From the NCBI RefSeq assembly GCF_947632445.1, contig NZ_CANRPM010000028.1:1-36641 (forward strand): 36,641 nucleotides of DNA, in the 5' to 3' direction. This document shows positions 1 through 10,100 of the stretch, one piece after another (positions within the stretch are counted from its first letter, which is position 1; the number at the start of each line of letters is the position of its first letter). A program made the translations under genes and the position numbers. The notes below the pieces were generated by a model, which saw only the letters and a list, made by a program, of their open reading frames with translations, had not been told where the DNA came from and made no database searches. Origin of the DNA: an uncultured Bacteroides sp. (GTDB lineage: Bacteria; Bacteroidota; Bacteroidia; Bacteroidales; Bacteroidaceae).

Positions 1-35
1 GTGCGCTTAACGTACTTTGTTTCTGTCTTTTCCAT
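1..35 (-). CDS. possible 5' end of a leftward gene (cut by the window edge)
   Basis: On the minus strand an ATG at 35-33 opens a frame that stays open to the edge and reads MEKTETKYVKR. Only eleven full codons are visible, so no family can be named. In its favour, the following 700 bp contain no other gene and carry regulatory-looking repeats (139-331) that would lie upstream of it. It could equally be chance. Confidence 0.25.
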   Translation of the reverse strand, partial: MEKTETKYVKR

Positions 36-138
36 AATGTTACTTTTTGTTGTAACGCTATTTCAGGACTAGACAGTTGTCATGTTATTATAGCTCCCAA
101 ATCACTTTGGAAATAATCCGGGAGGAGCTCAAAATAGT

Positions 139-331
139 CCTGTCACATCAAGTAACAGATTATCAACAAATTAGTGCGACACCTTAGGGGCTTTGGTAAA
201 CATTTCCGCGAAAAATAAAAAATACCTTGCCTTTAAAGGCAGCCTATTTTTTATTTTATTTCAAAAAAGTTTGCACAGCCCTGTCACGTGTCGCAGCAAC
301 CGACTGTATATCAACAAATTGGTGTGACAGG
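139..331. repeat. duplicated inverted-repeat element, two direct copies 141 bp apart
   Basis: Copy 1 (139-183) and copy 2 (280-331) both begin CCTGTCAC and both contain TATCAACAAATTRGTGYGACA-type sequence near the other end. In copy 2 the ends form an exact inverted repeat, CCTGTCAC (280-287) and GTGACAGG (324-331). Copy 1 has decayed at its right end (GTGCGACACC). The motif TGTCRC or its complement GYGACA recurs five times (141, 176, 282, 289, 325). This could be a pair of operators for the gene to the left, or recombination or transposon-end sequences. No transposase is visible. Confidence 0.5.
211..262. terminator. AT-rich hairpin, possible bidirectional terminator
   Basis: AAAAATAAAAAATA (211-224) is complementary to TATTTTTTATTTT (245-257), around an inner GCCTTTAAAGGC palindrome at 229-240. 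The stem ends in A/T runs on both strands, as in bidirectional intrinsic terminators. No gene end is adjacent inside the window, so its partner is unclear. Confidence 0.4.
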
Positions 332-403
332 ACTGTTTTATTCGTGATAAAACCACGTTTTTCTTCCTCTTTTTTTCACGGGCAGATTTTTCCGTCCTGA
401 CAC

Positions 404-518
404 CGTGCTTGCTGCCCCTCTGACGAAGTGCTTCGTTTCCTCCTCATAAAGCACTGCATGACACCCTCACGCAGCACTGCGTCGGGACTTCAGGAAGTGC
501 TGCATGGCGGCGGAAGAA
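404..518. repeat. 23-bp periodic array A (about 5 degenerate units)
   Basis: Hexamers CGTGCT (404), AGTGCT (427), AGCACT (450), AGCACT (473) and AGTGCT (496) stand exactly 23 bp apart. AGTGCT and AGCACT are reverse complements of each other. Each is followed by a GC-rich 7-mer (for example GCATGAC, GCGTCGG, GCATGGC) and, 13 bp after the hexamer start, a weaker C/T-rich hexamer (CTCCTC, ACCCTC, GACTTC). No open frame here looks like a protein. The geometry matches the arrays at 22191, 29507 and 36571. Confidence 0.55.
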
Positions 519-581
519 AATAGACATTTCACTGCCGATTCATTGTCAGTTATCGCAGCCTATTGTTGTTTTGAAAAGAAA

Positions 582-614
582 CCCGCCATTGAAGCGAACT
601 TTATCAATGACGGG
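582..614. other. hairpin of unknown role
   Basis: CCCGCCATTGA (582-592) pairs with TCAATGACGGG (604-614) with one G.T/A.C mismatch around an 11-nt loop. It lies downstream of the minus-strand operon terminator (711-747) and could be a backup terminator or processing site, but there is no clear U-run. Confidence 0.35.
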
Positions 615-710
615 CAACTTGCTGTCTTTTGATTTTATGTCGAACTCACGTCTCTTTATTCTCTCTATGGTTCTTCAGTCTATATCAGAACGATGCACAC
701 AGGTAAGGGC

Positions 711-747
711 AAAACAAAAAATCCGGGATGACTTGCATCCCGGATTT
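711..747 (-). terminator. intrinsic terminator of the SusCD-1 operon
   Basis: AAATCCGGGATG (719-730) and CATCCCGGATTT (736-747) form a perfect 12-bp stem with a 5-nt loop. On the minus strand the stem is followed by TTTTTGTTTT (720-711). It lies 26 bp past the stop codon of the last gene of the operon. Confidence 0.9.
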
Positions 748-772
748 CCTATCTAACCAATGTATATCTCTC

Positions 773-3376
773 TTACCATTCAGGAACAGAGAAAAGAGTA
801 TGGAATGTAAACTTCATTTCCATAGAACTGCTGAAACCGAGTTCCTTGATAACATCACCATCAGGAGTACCGAAAGCGCACCCTTTATCCTTTGTTGCCC
901 CATAGCAATTCCAAAGTTCCAGACGATATTTCGGGGATTCATTGGCATCGAGCACTTTGGATGCATCAAATGTCACTTCCTTGCCATCCAAATAGAAATT
1001 GTCGAGTGTGGCATGTAAACCGGGGAAATACTTGTAGATGTCAGCCACTTCAATGAAAGTCATGATGGAACCTGCCGCATAGTCGGCCGATTCGTACTTG
1101 ATGTCAAACTGAGGAGCCACAAGGCTGTACTGGAAGTTCTCGTATTTCACCTCGAACGTAGCTCCTGCGTTATATCCCCAGTCACTTCCCCAATCCGGAT
1201 TGACAGTAACCAGACTGGGTGTATAAATACCTGCACCGGTACCATCGGTAATGATGGTGCAGTCAATTTCGAGCTTCTCATTGAAATGGATGGCTGGCTC
1301 AGTACCTTGATTTTCTACATTGCTGAACGGACTGAAAAGAACAGCATTGCCTACAGAACCAGCCCCATAAGCATTGAACAACTGAACACGGTATCTGCCG
1401 TTATTTTCAATGTCGCCAAAATAGAAACGATTGGCATCAAACGGAATGGAAGTACCGTCGAGTCTGATGTCATCAATGCGTACAAACGAATTGGGATAAC
1501 GTTTCGCCATATCGGGAAAGTCAAGTGTAAACACCATAGCATCGGTACAAGCTCCCTCGAAAACAAACGTATGCTGTCCCGCCATGTTTTCGGGTGAAAT
1601 GGCGGCAAGCTGTTCATCCCAATTTCCTCCCCATGATGAATCAGCGAGGTTGAGCAATACCGGAACCTGCGCATCGGCATCGGCCTTGGTCTGACTGTAA
1701 TAGTTCAACGAATAGCCATAGTCACCATCGGGCAAAGCAATCTGCAAACCGTCGGCAGTCAATGACAAAATGTTCAGCTTACCACTCTTCGTGCCAATCC
1801 AAGTATTGCCACAAAGCACGTCTATGTCGATGTCAATCACTTTATTCACCTCGTCAATCGTAAACTTACCGGTCTCATCGGTCACGGTGCCGTCTTCGGC
1901 AATGCGATGAATGTTCACCGTACCGTCTTCCTTGAACTCCATATAACCATAATCCTTCCCGTAAGTATAACCTATCCAACCGTTATCTGTACCCATCTCC
2001 CAATGAATCTGCTGTTCAATGTTGGGTTGTCCGTTGGAAACCGTACTCCAGTTGTCTGTAACACCCCATTGCGTGAAAGGTCCTTCAAACACATGCTGCT
2101 TACCGTCCTGGCCATTGTCAAGATACCATTTCTGATAGAGCAAATCCTTGATGAACGGTACGTTTTTAGCTGTGGAAACAGCGCGTACAGCCATACCTTG
2201 ATAAACTGCGGCAGTGATACGGTGATTGACAGAAGCCGCAAATTGGTAACCTATCGCAAATTTATCATTGGAAGAGACAGTACCGGTGAGATAATATCCT
2301 TCGGTACCCTGCACTGTCACATCGTTTGCCACACGCGTACCCGCTGCAGGCAGGAAGATGGAATTACCATTAGGACCGGTAAACTTGAAACCGGGTACCC
2401 CATCCTGTTCAGTCCACTCTTTCTGGCACAACGTGAAAAGTTCCTCGAAATCATCGGCAGTAGGCAGTGTGGCACGCCCTTGAAATGCATGGAAAGCCAA
2501 GTCGGCAGCCGTTTTATAAGTATCGGTCGAAGCATAGTCGGCAGGGTCGATGCTGTTGTTGCATCCGGTCAGGTCGCCGAATCCGAAAAGGCCACCCGAT
2601 CCGGTCTCGCTCTTGGCGCCCACATTGAAGCGAGCCCACTTCACAGAGAGTCCTAAGTCGACAAGGTCATTGTCAAGGTCGAAGTCATAGGCAGGAGTAG
2701 TGAAACTCTTCACTTCACCATACACAATGCCGCTACCCAGATTGAGGTAAGCCGCATAATAGTATTGCGTTTCCGGCACCAACCCTTCATGGACGAATGA
2801 ATAGCTGTTCTTAAGTTCCTCACTCTTCACAACAAGACCTGCACGAACCGCTTCCACATCGGATGAAGTAGAGATAACGACACCACAAGTAGCATCGGCC
2901 GTGGCATCGGTCAATGTTCCACCCAATACAGCCGAAGCGAAGTCGACAGATGTGGCATCGGCAGTGGTCACCTTAGCATCGGTGGTAAGCAAGCTTTTCA
3001 CCTCGCCCTTGTAATACACCTTACCCTGCAAGCATACATAAGCCTGATAATAAAGCGTGGAGTTATTGCTTAACCCGTCCAACTGAGCGCTGAAAGTGCT
3101 GCCGTCATAAGCAGCCTGCACGTCCTCGGACATGTTGTCTTGCGCAGAACCATAGAAGAAGCCGGTCTTGTAGCTTCCGGCATCCATGCCGTCCACACCG
3201 GAGAGCGTGGCATGGAGCGTAGCGGTAGTGGCGGTCACATCAGACGATCCTGTCACCACCGACGATTCGTTCAGAACCGGGGTGGTGTGGATAGTATAGT
3301 CGTCATCTTCACTGCATGAAGCCAGCGAAAGACCCACTGCAAGTGAAAGTATTCCTAAATATATCTTTGTCTTCAT
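773..3376 (-). CDS. large surface lipoprotein, SusE/F position, likely glycan binding (SGBP)
   Basis: This is probably an outer-membrane lipoprotein on the cell surface that binds the glycan taken up by the neighbouring SusCD. The start at 3376 (MKTKIYLG) is preferred over the ATG at 3391 because it begins a clean lipoprotein signal with LSLASC; Cys21 is followed by SEDDDY, resembling the acidic surface-export signal of Bacteroidetes. The 867-aa protein shows two FN3-like repeats (about 40-130 and 135-228), then a stretch beginning DLGLSVKWARFNVGA (about 241) of a type common in Bacteroides surface proteins, then a lipocalin-like middle part (about 410-560). Two related C-terminal segments (about 614-672 and 771-827) share a pattern like FDAxxx...YRxxLxNxYG. 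It is the last gene of the operon and is followed by a strong terminator. No catalytic motif was recognised. Confidence 0.8.
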   Translation of the reverse strand: MKTKIYLGILSLAVGLSLASCSEDDDYTIHTTPVLNESSVVTGSSDVTATTATLHATLSGVDGMDAGSYKTGFFYGSAQDNMSEDVQAAYDGSTFSAQLDGLSNNSTLYYQAYVCLQGKVYYKGEVKSLLTTDAKVTTADATSVDFASAVLGGTLTDATADATCGVVISTSSDVEAVRAGLVVKSEELKNSYSFVHEGLVPETQYYYAAYLNLGSGIVYGEVKSFTTPAYDFDLDNDLVDLGLSVKWARFNVGAKSETGSGGLFGFGDLTGCNNSIDPADYASTDTYKTAADLAFHAFQGRATLPTADDFEELFTLCQKEWTEQDGVPGFKFTGPNGNSIFLPAAGTRVANDVTVQGTEGYYLTGTVSSNDKFAIGYQFAASVNHRITAAVYQGMAVRAVSTAKNVPFIKDLLYQKWYLDNGQDGKQHVFEGPFTQWGVTDNWSTVSNGQPNIEQQIHWEMGTDNGWIGYTYGKDYGYMEFKEDGTVNIHRIAEDGTVTDETGKFTIDEVNKVIDIDIDVLCGNTWIGTKSGKLNILSLTADGLQIALPDGDYGYSLNYYSQTKADADAQVPVLLNLADSSWGGNWDEQLAAISPENMAGQHTFVFEGACTDAMVFTLDFPDMAKRYPNSFVRIDDIRLDGTSIPFDANRFYFGDIENNGRYRVQLFNAYGAGSVGNAVLFSPFSNVENQGTEPAIHFNEKLEIDCTIITDGTGAGIYTPSLVTVNPDWGSDWGYNAGATFEVKYENFQYSLVAPQFDIKYESADYAAGSIMTFIEVADIYKYFPGLHATLDNFYLDGKEVTFDASKVLDANESPKYRLELWNCYGATKDKGCAFGTPDGDVIKELGFSSSMEMKFTFHTLFSVPEW

Positions 3377-3399
3377 ATATACTAAATTCATTTAAGTGA

Positions 3400-5370
3400 T
3401 TATTCAATGGTCATCGAAATTACCTCAACCTTCACATCCGGCTGTCCGTCTTCGGTGGTAGCCACAGTAGCAAGTCCCTTATTCTGGATACCGATACAGA
3501 TACAACTGCTTCCTTCATAAGTCACAGTGGCACCGGTGGTATTGGTCACGGATACAGTCTGCACAGCTCCTTCGGCGGTGTCAAAGGCCACGGCGTGAGC
3601 CAAGTTGTAGCAGTCATCTTCCCAAGTATTTCCGATATTATTGTCCATAATCACCGTCTTAGGAGCCGCGCCCTCGTTCCAAGTGATTCCACTCAGCACT
3701 CTGTATTGTATCTTCAGCGTCTGGTTCTTTTTCAACTTCACTTTCGTGATGTCGATAGGCCATCCTGCGTCACCACCGCCCCAAGGATTGTAGAACTGCA
3801 AGCGCAGACGATCGGAATTTCCGTCACCGAAGATAATCTGTACCTTGCTGTTATCTACCTTGATTTCAGTAGGCCCGGTAGGTCCGGCAGCAACAGGTTT
3901 GTAGTTGAGGTTGGCACAAAGATAAGAATCCACGGCTCCCTTGTCATTGGTCGTTGCAGGCACACCCATCTGGAAAGAACTGGTGACATCGCAAGCCATT
4001 ACGGTAAACTCACTTCCCTTCACTTCAACCGTGCGCTTATCGCCGGTAGCGGTGAGGACGGTTATCTCAACCGGATTGCCGTCGGCATCCATAAATTTCA
4101 ATTTGCCGTCTTCGATGGCAAGCATACCGGTATTGGTGCCGTCATCCCACTTGTAGCCCTCGGCCGTATTGCTCAATACCAGCTCATAGTCGGCAATGGA
4201 AGCATCAGCCACAGGTGCCCAAGAAGAACCGTACTGTCCCTTTACTACGCTTTCCCATGCAGCAGAGCCGCCATTCCACCATGTCCAGTCATAAGGTTCT
4301 TCATCATTGATGAGGAAACGTGCCTCATTGCCCACATAGGTGACACCGTTGATTTCAGTAGTGAACAGTTTGGTTGCCAAATCTTCAATCGCAGGCTCTT
4401 GTACTTCCGCAGACTGAAGCAAGCCCGGATCTTCAGTCGGTATGATGCCGGGGTCATTGTAAGCCTCTTCGGAAATGAAGTTCCACACCAGCCACCACGG
4501 ACCTTCGCTATTGGTACGCATCGTAGCTACCTGTAGCAGATAAGGAGTACATTCTATAATCTTGATGTCGTTGGTATAGTTGGAACAAACATCATCAAAG
4601 CTCTCGTTATGCAATGAATAGGTACCGTTATAGAAAGAAATGACAGGGCGTTTCGGGTCAGACACATTCAGGTTGAAAGTTCCGGTGACATCCGTCGTGC
4701 CTGAAGCAGCCACCCTATGAAGTTCCACCGTACAGCCTTTTACCGCATCCAGACCGAAAGTGATGTACGACTGGAAATAGGGATCGCCTTCCGGAATGAG
4801 CCACGATTGGATGCCCGGATCCCAGTTGGGAGTCCAATTGGCGCTACCAATCACAATGTCGGTAATGTTGCTTCCGTCATTTTTTACATCATCGGGGCTC
4901 ATGTACATCACCGGTCCCGAACAACGGCCAATGCCAAAGTTCTTGTCAATGGGAACCCACTTGCGGCTCTTGCCCACTCCACCTGCAAGGTTAGTCCAGA
5001 TAGGGTCTTCGAGCATGGCAAAGTTATTGGTCTCTATCTTGAAGGTATATGGTTCTCCATATACCGGACCTGCCGGTGTGGAAGCGCCGAAAGTCACGCT
5101 ATATTCACCGGCAAAAGGAAGTGCCAAGTCGAGAGTGGTCTTTTGAGAAGGACCGTTTGGAGTGACCCACAACGGAGTGGCTCCCTTGATGAGCGAAGTC
5201 AGATGAATCGTATTAGGATCATTGGCATCAGGGGTTACCGTATAGGCGATACCTTCCACCAAATCATCGGAGACATAGGTTTTTGCACCCATCTCGTACT
5301 CTTCGGGCGAGCAAGCGGCAAATATCAAAGCCGCTCCTGTCAATATGGAAAAGAATGATTTAAGTCTCAT
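3400..5370 (-). CDS. surface lipoprotein of the SusCD-1 operon, likely glycan binding
   Basis: This 656-aa protein is encoded directly after SusD, the usual place of SusE or other surface glycan-binding lipoproteins. The signal peptide ends FAAC, with Cys20 as lipid anchor. The N-terminal part (about 30-110, with the pattern TPNGPSQKTTLDLALPFAGEYSVTF) looks like a PKD or Ig-type beta-sandwich. The middle has many aromatic residues (WTWWNGGSAAWE, GPWWLVWNF), as expected for sugar stacking. Near residues 522-531, LRLQFYNPWG resembles the YRxxLxNxYG motif found twice in the next lipoprotein, so the two may share a binding module. No family name can be given with confidence. It starts 50 bp after the SusD stop and is followed 23 bp later by the next lipoprotein start, consistent with one transcript. 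Confidence 0.75.
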   Translation of the reverse strand: MRLKSFFSILTGAALIFAACSPEEYEMGAKTYVSDDLVEGIAYTVTPDANDPNTIHLTSLIKGATPLWVTPNGPSQKTTLDLALPFAGEYSVTFGASTPAGPVYGEPYTFKIETNNFAMLEDPIWTNLAGGVGKSRKWVPIDKNFGIGRCSGPVMYMSPDDVKNDGSNITDIVIGSANWTPNWDPGIQSWLIPEGDPYFQSYITFGLDAVKGCTVELHRVAASGTTDVTGTFNLNVSDPKRPVISFYNGTYSLHNESFDDVCSNYTNDIKIIECTPYLLQVATMRTNSEGPWWLVWNFISEEAYNDPGIIPTEDPGLLQSAEVQEPAIEDLATKLFTTEINGVTYVGNEARFLINDEEPYDWTWWNGGSAAWESVVKGQYGSSWAPVADASIADYELVLSNTAEGYKWDDGTNTGMLAIEDGKLKFMDADGNPVEITVLTATGDKRTVEVKGSEFTVMACDVTSSFQMGVPATTNDKGAVDSYLCANLNYKPVAAGPTGPTEIKVDNSKVQIIFGDGNSDRLRLQFYNPWGGGDAGWPIDITKVKLKKNQTLKIQYRVLSGITWNEGAAPKTVIMDNNIGNTWEDDCYNLAHAVAFDTAEGAVQTVSVTNTTGATVTYEGSSCICIGIQNKGLATVATTEDGQPDVKVEVISMTIE

Positions 5371-5420
5371 ATCTTATTGTTTTATTTATTTTTATTTACT
5401 CTATTAATGGTACTAAACCA

Positions 5421-7100
5421 TCACCATCCGGGGTTCTGCACAAGGACTCCCTGTGAAAGATTAATTTGATTATAAGGAATCTGGCTCAGGCCTTTGGTGT
5501 CTTTCACACGCTCGGCCCGTATGGTTACCACATCATCAGTGCCTCCACTCTTCACCTTGACTCCATTCAAGGCGAGCTTCTCGGCTGCCACGTCTATACC
5601 TTGACGCAGGAGATCCCAATAATTGATACTCTCAAAAGCAAATTCAAGACGACGTTCTTCCATGATGGCTTGTTGAGACACACTCTTAGCTTGATAGCTG
5701 CTTGATACAGTTCCGTTATCATCAACCTGATAGGCACGCTTACGCACTTGGTCGAAATAATTTTGCGCATTAGGACTGCCCAGCTCTGCGGCCATCAACA
5801 ACACGTCGGCATAACGTACAATAACGTAGTCTTGGCGGTTCTGTGTTTGGAAGTCACCGCTACCGTCCTGCTTACCGGCATGGCTTCCATCGGCATAGCA
5901 AAGGGGAGCGTACTTCTTTATGACATAACCGGTATATTCACGCCAATCATTAAAGCCGGTGGTAAAGTCGGCCGAATTGGTGATTCCTTCCCCTGCCAGA
6001 TCAATGATAGAAGCCGAACGCCGGAGGTCACCCGAAGGGAATGCTTCCACAAAATCAGGATTTACCGTCAATGCGCCCCATCCCTTGCAATAGGGAGCAT
6101 AATTGAGTTGGCGCATGCCCAACATTACCTGCCAACGGTTGGAGTCATTATTCCCGTTATAATCTTGAGTAGAGGTAAATTTCAACGCAAGAATGGTTTC
6201 CTTGTTTCCATCACCGGCATAGGTGCCCATCAAGGTTGCATAATCTCCTTTTTCGGCCACTTTTGCAGAAGAAGCCGGCCACAAATTCTTGAATTGCGGT
6301 ACCAGGCCATATTCTCCTGAAGCAATTATGTCTTCTACGGCAGCCAAAGCCTCGGAACGGGTCACTTCTGCAGGTTCTTCACCGTAATATCCGGTATAGA
6401 AAAGATAGGCACGTGCCAGCAAAGCCTCGGCAGCATATTTTGTAATATGTCCGTCGTTCGTGGCAGCATATTCCTTGGGATAAGCGTCACCGGGAATATT
6501 CTCGATGGCATATTTTAAGTCAGTAAATATGGCGCTGAACACATCTTCGGCAGGTGAAGGGGCGCGATTTTCGTTTACCGGCTCTAAAAAGAGTGGAATA
6601 TTTCCCCATAAACGAACCATATCCAGATAGAGCAATGCACGCAACGTCCGACATTCGCCCATATAGATACCGCGTTTGCTATTCGATTCATTCCATACAA
6701 TCTGCTCTTCATGGGCGATCAGTTCGTTGCAGCGATAGACACCCGCATAATAGTTCTGCCAATCACCTTCGTATAGGTTGAGGTCGGCCGGCGACTGGGA
6801 GATGTCAAAACGGTCAATGGCCTGATAGCCGCGTCCATCGGCGTTTCCGGTAGCACCGAAACACTCGGCACTCATCACCTCGGAAGCTACGTAAAACCCT
6901 ACCATCATGGCTGATGAAGTTTGGCGCCAACCATCGTAACAACCTATCAGAGCACGATAAGCATCTTGTTCTGTCTTATAGAATGTACCGGTTGAAGATT
7001 CAGTCTTCGACGTAACATCAAGAAAGCTGTCGGCACACGAAGCCAGTCCCATACTCAGAAGCAGGGCACTTGCCATAAATATATTTTTGTTTTTCTTCAT
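5421..7100 (-). CDS. SusD/RagB-family outer-membrane lipoprotein
   Basis: This is the lid lipoprotein that sits on a SusC channel and captures ligand at the cell surface. The 559-aa protein has a lipoprotein signal (GLASC, Cys22) followed by ADSFLDV and TESSTGTFYKTEQDAYRALIG, the classic SusD N-terminus. TPR-like helices follow (GECRTLRALLYLDMVRLWG; YAAEALLARAYLF). The C-terminal RagB/SusD domain includes DYVIVRYADVLLMAAEL and IMEERRLEFAFE..NYWDLLR, all typical of the family. Length is normal for a glycan SusD. The start lies 13 bp after the end of the SusC coding sequence, so the pair is translationally close. If the SusC frameshift is real, this SusD would have no functional partner from its own operon. 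Confidence 0.95.
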   Translation of the reverse strand: MKKNKNIFMASALLLSMGLASCADSFLDVTSKTESSTGTFYKTEQDAYRALIGCYDGWRQTSSAMMVGFYVASEVMSAECFGATGNADGRGYQAIDRFDISQSPADLNLYEGDWQNYYAGVYRCNELIAHEEQIVWNESNSKRGIYMGECRTLRALLYLDMVRLWGNIPLFLEPVNENRAPSPAEDVFSAIFTDLKYAIENIPGDAYPKEYAATNDGHITKYAAEALLARAYLFYTGYYGEEPAEVTRSEALAAVEDIIASGEYGLVPQFKNLWPASSAKVAEKGDYATLMGTYAGDGNKETILALKFTSTQDYNGNNDSNRWQVMLGMRQLNYAPYCKGWGALTVNPDFVEAFPSGDLRRSASIIDLAGEGITNSADFTTGFNDWREYTGYVIKKYAPLCYADGSHAGKQDGSGDFQTQNRQDYVIVRYADVLLMAAELGSPNAQNYFDQVRKRAYQVDDNGTVSSSYQAKSVSQQAIMEERRLEFAFESINYWDLLRQGIDVAAEKLALNGVKVKSGGTDDVVTIRAERVKDTKGLSQIPYNQINLSQGVLVQNPGW

Positions 7101-7113
7101 ATCAGTCTATATT

Positions 7114-10100
7114 TTAAAATTTCAAGTTAACACCAAACAATACGGTACGGGGACGGGGATAATAACCTAAATCAACGCCCGACACCCAACCTTGTCCATT
7201 ATCTCCTTCAGGGCCATAACCTATTTCAGGATCCATGCCGTCATATTTGGTAAATGTGAACGCATTCTGTACTTGGGCATAGATACGGCACTGGCTGATG
7301 GCCTTACATTTCAGTAGCTTGGCAAAGTCATAGCCCAACGTAATGTTACTGATTCGCAGGTAATCGCCATCCTGTACATAAAGGTCTGAGAACTGCCAGT
7401 TGATATTCTGATCTGTGACACGAGGTATTCGGTTGCTGGTTCCCTCTCCTGTCCAACGTCCTAAAATAGCAGTCGTATAATTGGCTTGCTTGGAGGTATG
7501 GTTACGGTAGCTCTGAACAATCTGCTGCCCGAAAGCGCCGTTGCCCACTACAGAGAAATCAAGTCCTTTCCAGTTGAAACCAAGATTGAAGCCCATGGTG
7601 AAGTCAGGAATACCGTTGCCAAGATCGGTCTTGTCAAGGTCGTTCACAAGTCCGTCATGGTTAATATCCACAAACTTCACGTCACCCGGTTGTACGTCAG
7701 CCTGCAGCACACCGTTACCGGCCTTAATCCAATCCTCTATTTCCTGATTGTTTTGGAATACGCCTGCTGTCTTGAAACCATAGAAATAACCGATAGGCTT
7801 ACCATTCTCGGCACGATAGAATTCAGGAGTATTGTCATACAATTGATTGGTGGAACCATGAATGATACCATCGTCGTTAGGAATCTCTCCAACCTTATTC
7901 TTGTTGTAGGCGCCGTTGATACCGATATTGTAGCTAAAGTCTTTGCCTATCTGGTCATTCCAGGTAAGGTTGAGTTCCAAACCGGTGTTTTTCACTCCAC
8001 CACCATTAATATAAGGAGCACCTGCTCCGGCAGTAGCAAGAATAGGAGCTACCACGAGCCAGTCTTTCGTATCTTTAATGTAGAAATCGAAATTGACACC
8101 CAATCGGCTGTTGAGGAATCGGGCATCAAGACCGATATTGGTCTGCTGTGAAGTCTCCCACTTGATGTTAGCATTAGCCAGACGGCTGGGATAAGCTCCC
8201 CAGTTGGTTCCGAGTTGTGCCGCAGCATCCGAATCGCCGTAACCGCAGCCGAAAAGGTAGTGAGTATTGGTGTTTTTGATAGGAGCCAGATATTGGAATG
8301 CGTCAATGTTGGCATTACCCACTTGTCCCCAGCTGGCGCGTAGTTTCAGGAAGTCAAGCCAGTTTTGCGTACTTTCCATGAATTTTTCATTAGTAATGGT
8401 CCATCCTGCCGATACCGAAGGGAAGTAACCGAAACGGTTACCTTTGGCAAAGTTGCTCGAACCGTCTGCACGCAAAGTGGCATTGACCATATACGTTTCT
8501 TTCCAGTTCCAACCCAATCGTCCGAAATAGGATACCTTGCGGTTCTCGGTATGCGGATTGCCGCTGGCACCCAAGCCGTCGGTCGAGTCAGAGGCTGTTC
8601 CGTTGCCCACGAAAGCATGCCCCCAATCATCAAAACCTTCTTTCAGCATACCGTTATTGGCGCCGATGTAAGTACCTTCGTAGCGATAGGTTTCCATACC
8701 CAGCAAGGCATTGAAGGAATGTTCTCCCATAGTCCAGTCATAAGAAGCCGTATTGGTCCATGTCATACCCAAAGAGTGGTTGGCATTCTGAGATACGGTG
8801 GTTCGTTCATTATATGAATATTGGCTGAACTTGTAGATAGGCTTGAAGCTACGGTATTCGCTGGATTCATAAACCACGCCGAATACAGACTTTATCTTCA
8901 AGTTCTTGACCGGCTGCAATTCAGCATAGACATTGCCGGAAAAGGTAGCCGCTTTGTTCTCATTGTTGCTGTCGGTCATCATTAAACCATAAGGGTTCCC
9001 ATCGCCTTTGTTCCAGTCGCTGGTACTGGTGTCATTGTAAGGCGAATCATGATTATTATCGCTATAGACAGGAGTGATAGGCGATGTTCCGAATGCACCG
9101 CGTAAGGTATTGTTATATTGGTTGCCTACACTGATGCCATTATTCATCTTATATACAAAACTCACCTGCTCGCCCACCTTCAAAATATCCTTGAAAAGTT
9201 TGTGCTCGCTGTTCACACGGAAATTGTAACGTGAATAGTTGGACACATCCGAACCACCGACAATACCTTCCTGATTCATGTATCCCAACGAAAGGGCATA
9301 AGTGGAAGTAGCACTTCCACCGGTGATACCCAGCGTATAGCTCTCCGTAGTAGCATTATCCTTGAACATTGTATCTATCCAATCCGTATCATACACATTA
9401 CCATTGGCATCGTAAATAGACTGGTATTGACTCCAATCGTAAGCCGAAAGTCCACTGTTCAAGGCCTGCTCATCCATAATGGTCATATACTCTTTCGCAT
9501 TCAGCATATTGCCTTACGGGCTACATTCTGTATTCCATAATAAGCATCGAAACTTACCTGCGCTTTACCTTCGCGTCCTTGCTTGGTAGTAATAAGCACT
9601 ACACCGTTAGCACCGGCCGAACCGTAGATAGCCGCACTGGCCGCATCTTTCAGTACATCTATACTTTCGATATCGGCGGGATTTAAAGTGGAAATGTCAC
9701 CACCCACGCCATCAATAAGATAAAGAGGGGCGCTGTTTCCCACTGTGCCAAGACCACGAATACTCACTTTCATATCAGCACCCGGCTGGCCGGAAGTCGA
9801 AGCAATGCTGACACCCGGTGTCTGTCCCTGCATGGCCTGCAAAGGATTGGTTGTATTCATCTTGGCAATTTCTTCACCTTTCACCTGGACAGTGGCACCC
9901 GTCACCAATTTTTTCTTTTGGACGCCATAGCCCACTACAACCACTTCATCCAGCATCTCGGTATCCTCCTTCAGCACCACATCAATGACAGAAGAAGTTC
10001 CTACCTTGATTTCCTGTGATTGATAACCGATGTAAGAAAACACCAGTGTTTGCCCTTGTTGGGCACTTACCGAATACCGGCCATCAATACCGGTAATTCC

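Noticed and set aside
139..331. Invertible promoter of the Bacteroides phase-variation type
   Set aside because: The two copies are direct, not inverted, and no recombinase gene is visible in the window.
571..1018. Short plus-strand frames near the left end (61 and 96 aa)
   Set aside because: The first covers the operon terminator and the second is antisense to the C-terminus of the 867-aa lipoprotein; neither has a start context.
9501..9507. Natural two-gene arrangement with ATGCTGA translational coupling for the split SusC
   Set aside because: The second part lacks a signal peptide and begins in the middle of the plug, so it could not reach the outer membrane. A frameshift or sequence error is the better reading.
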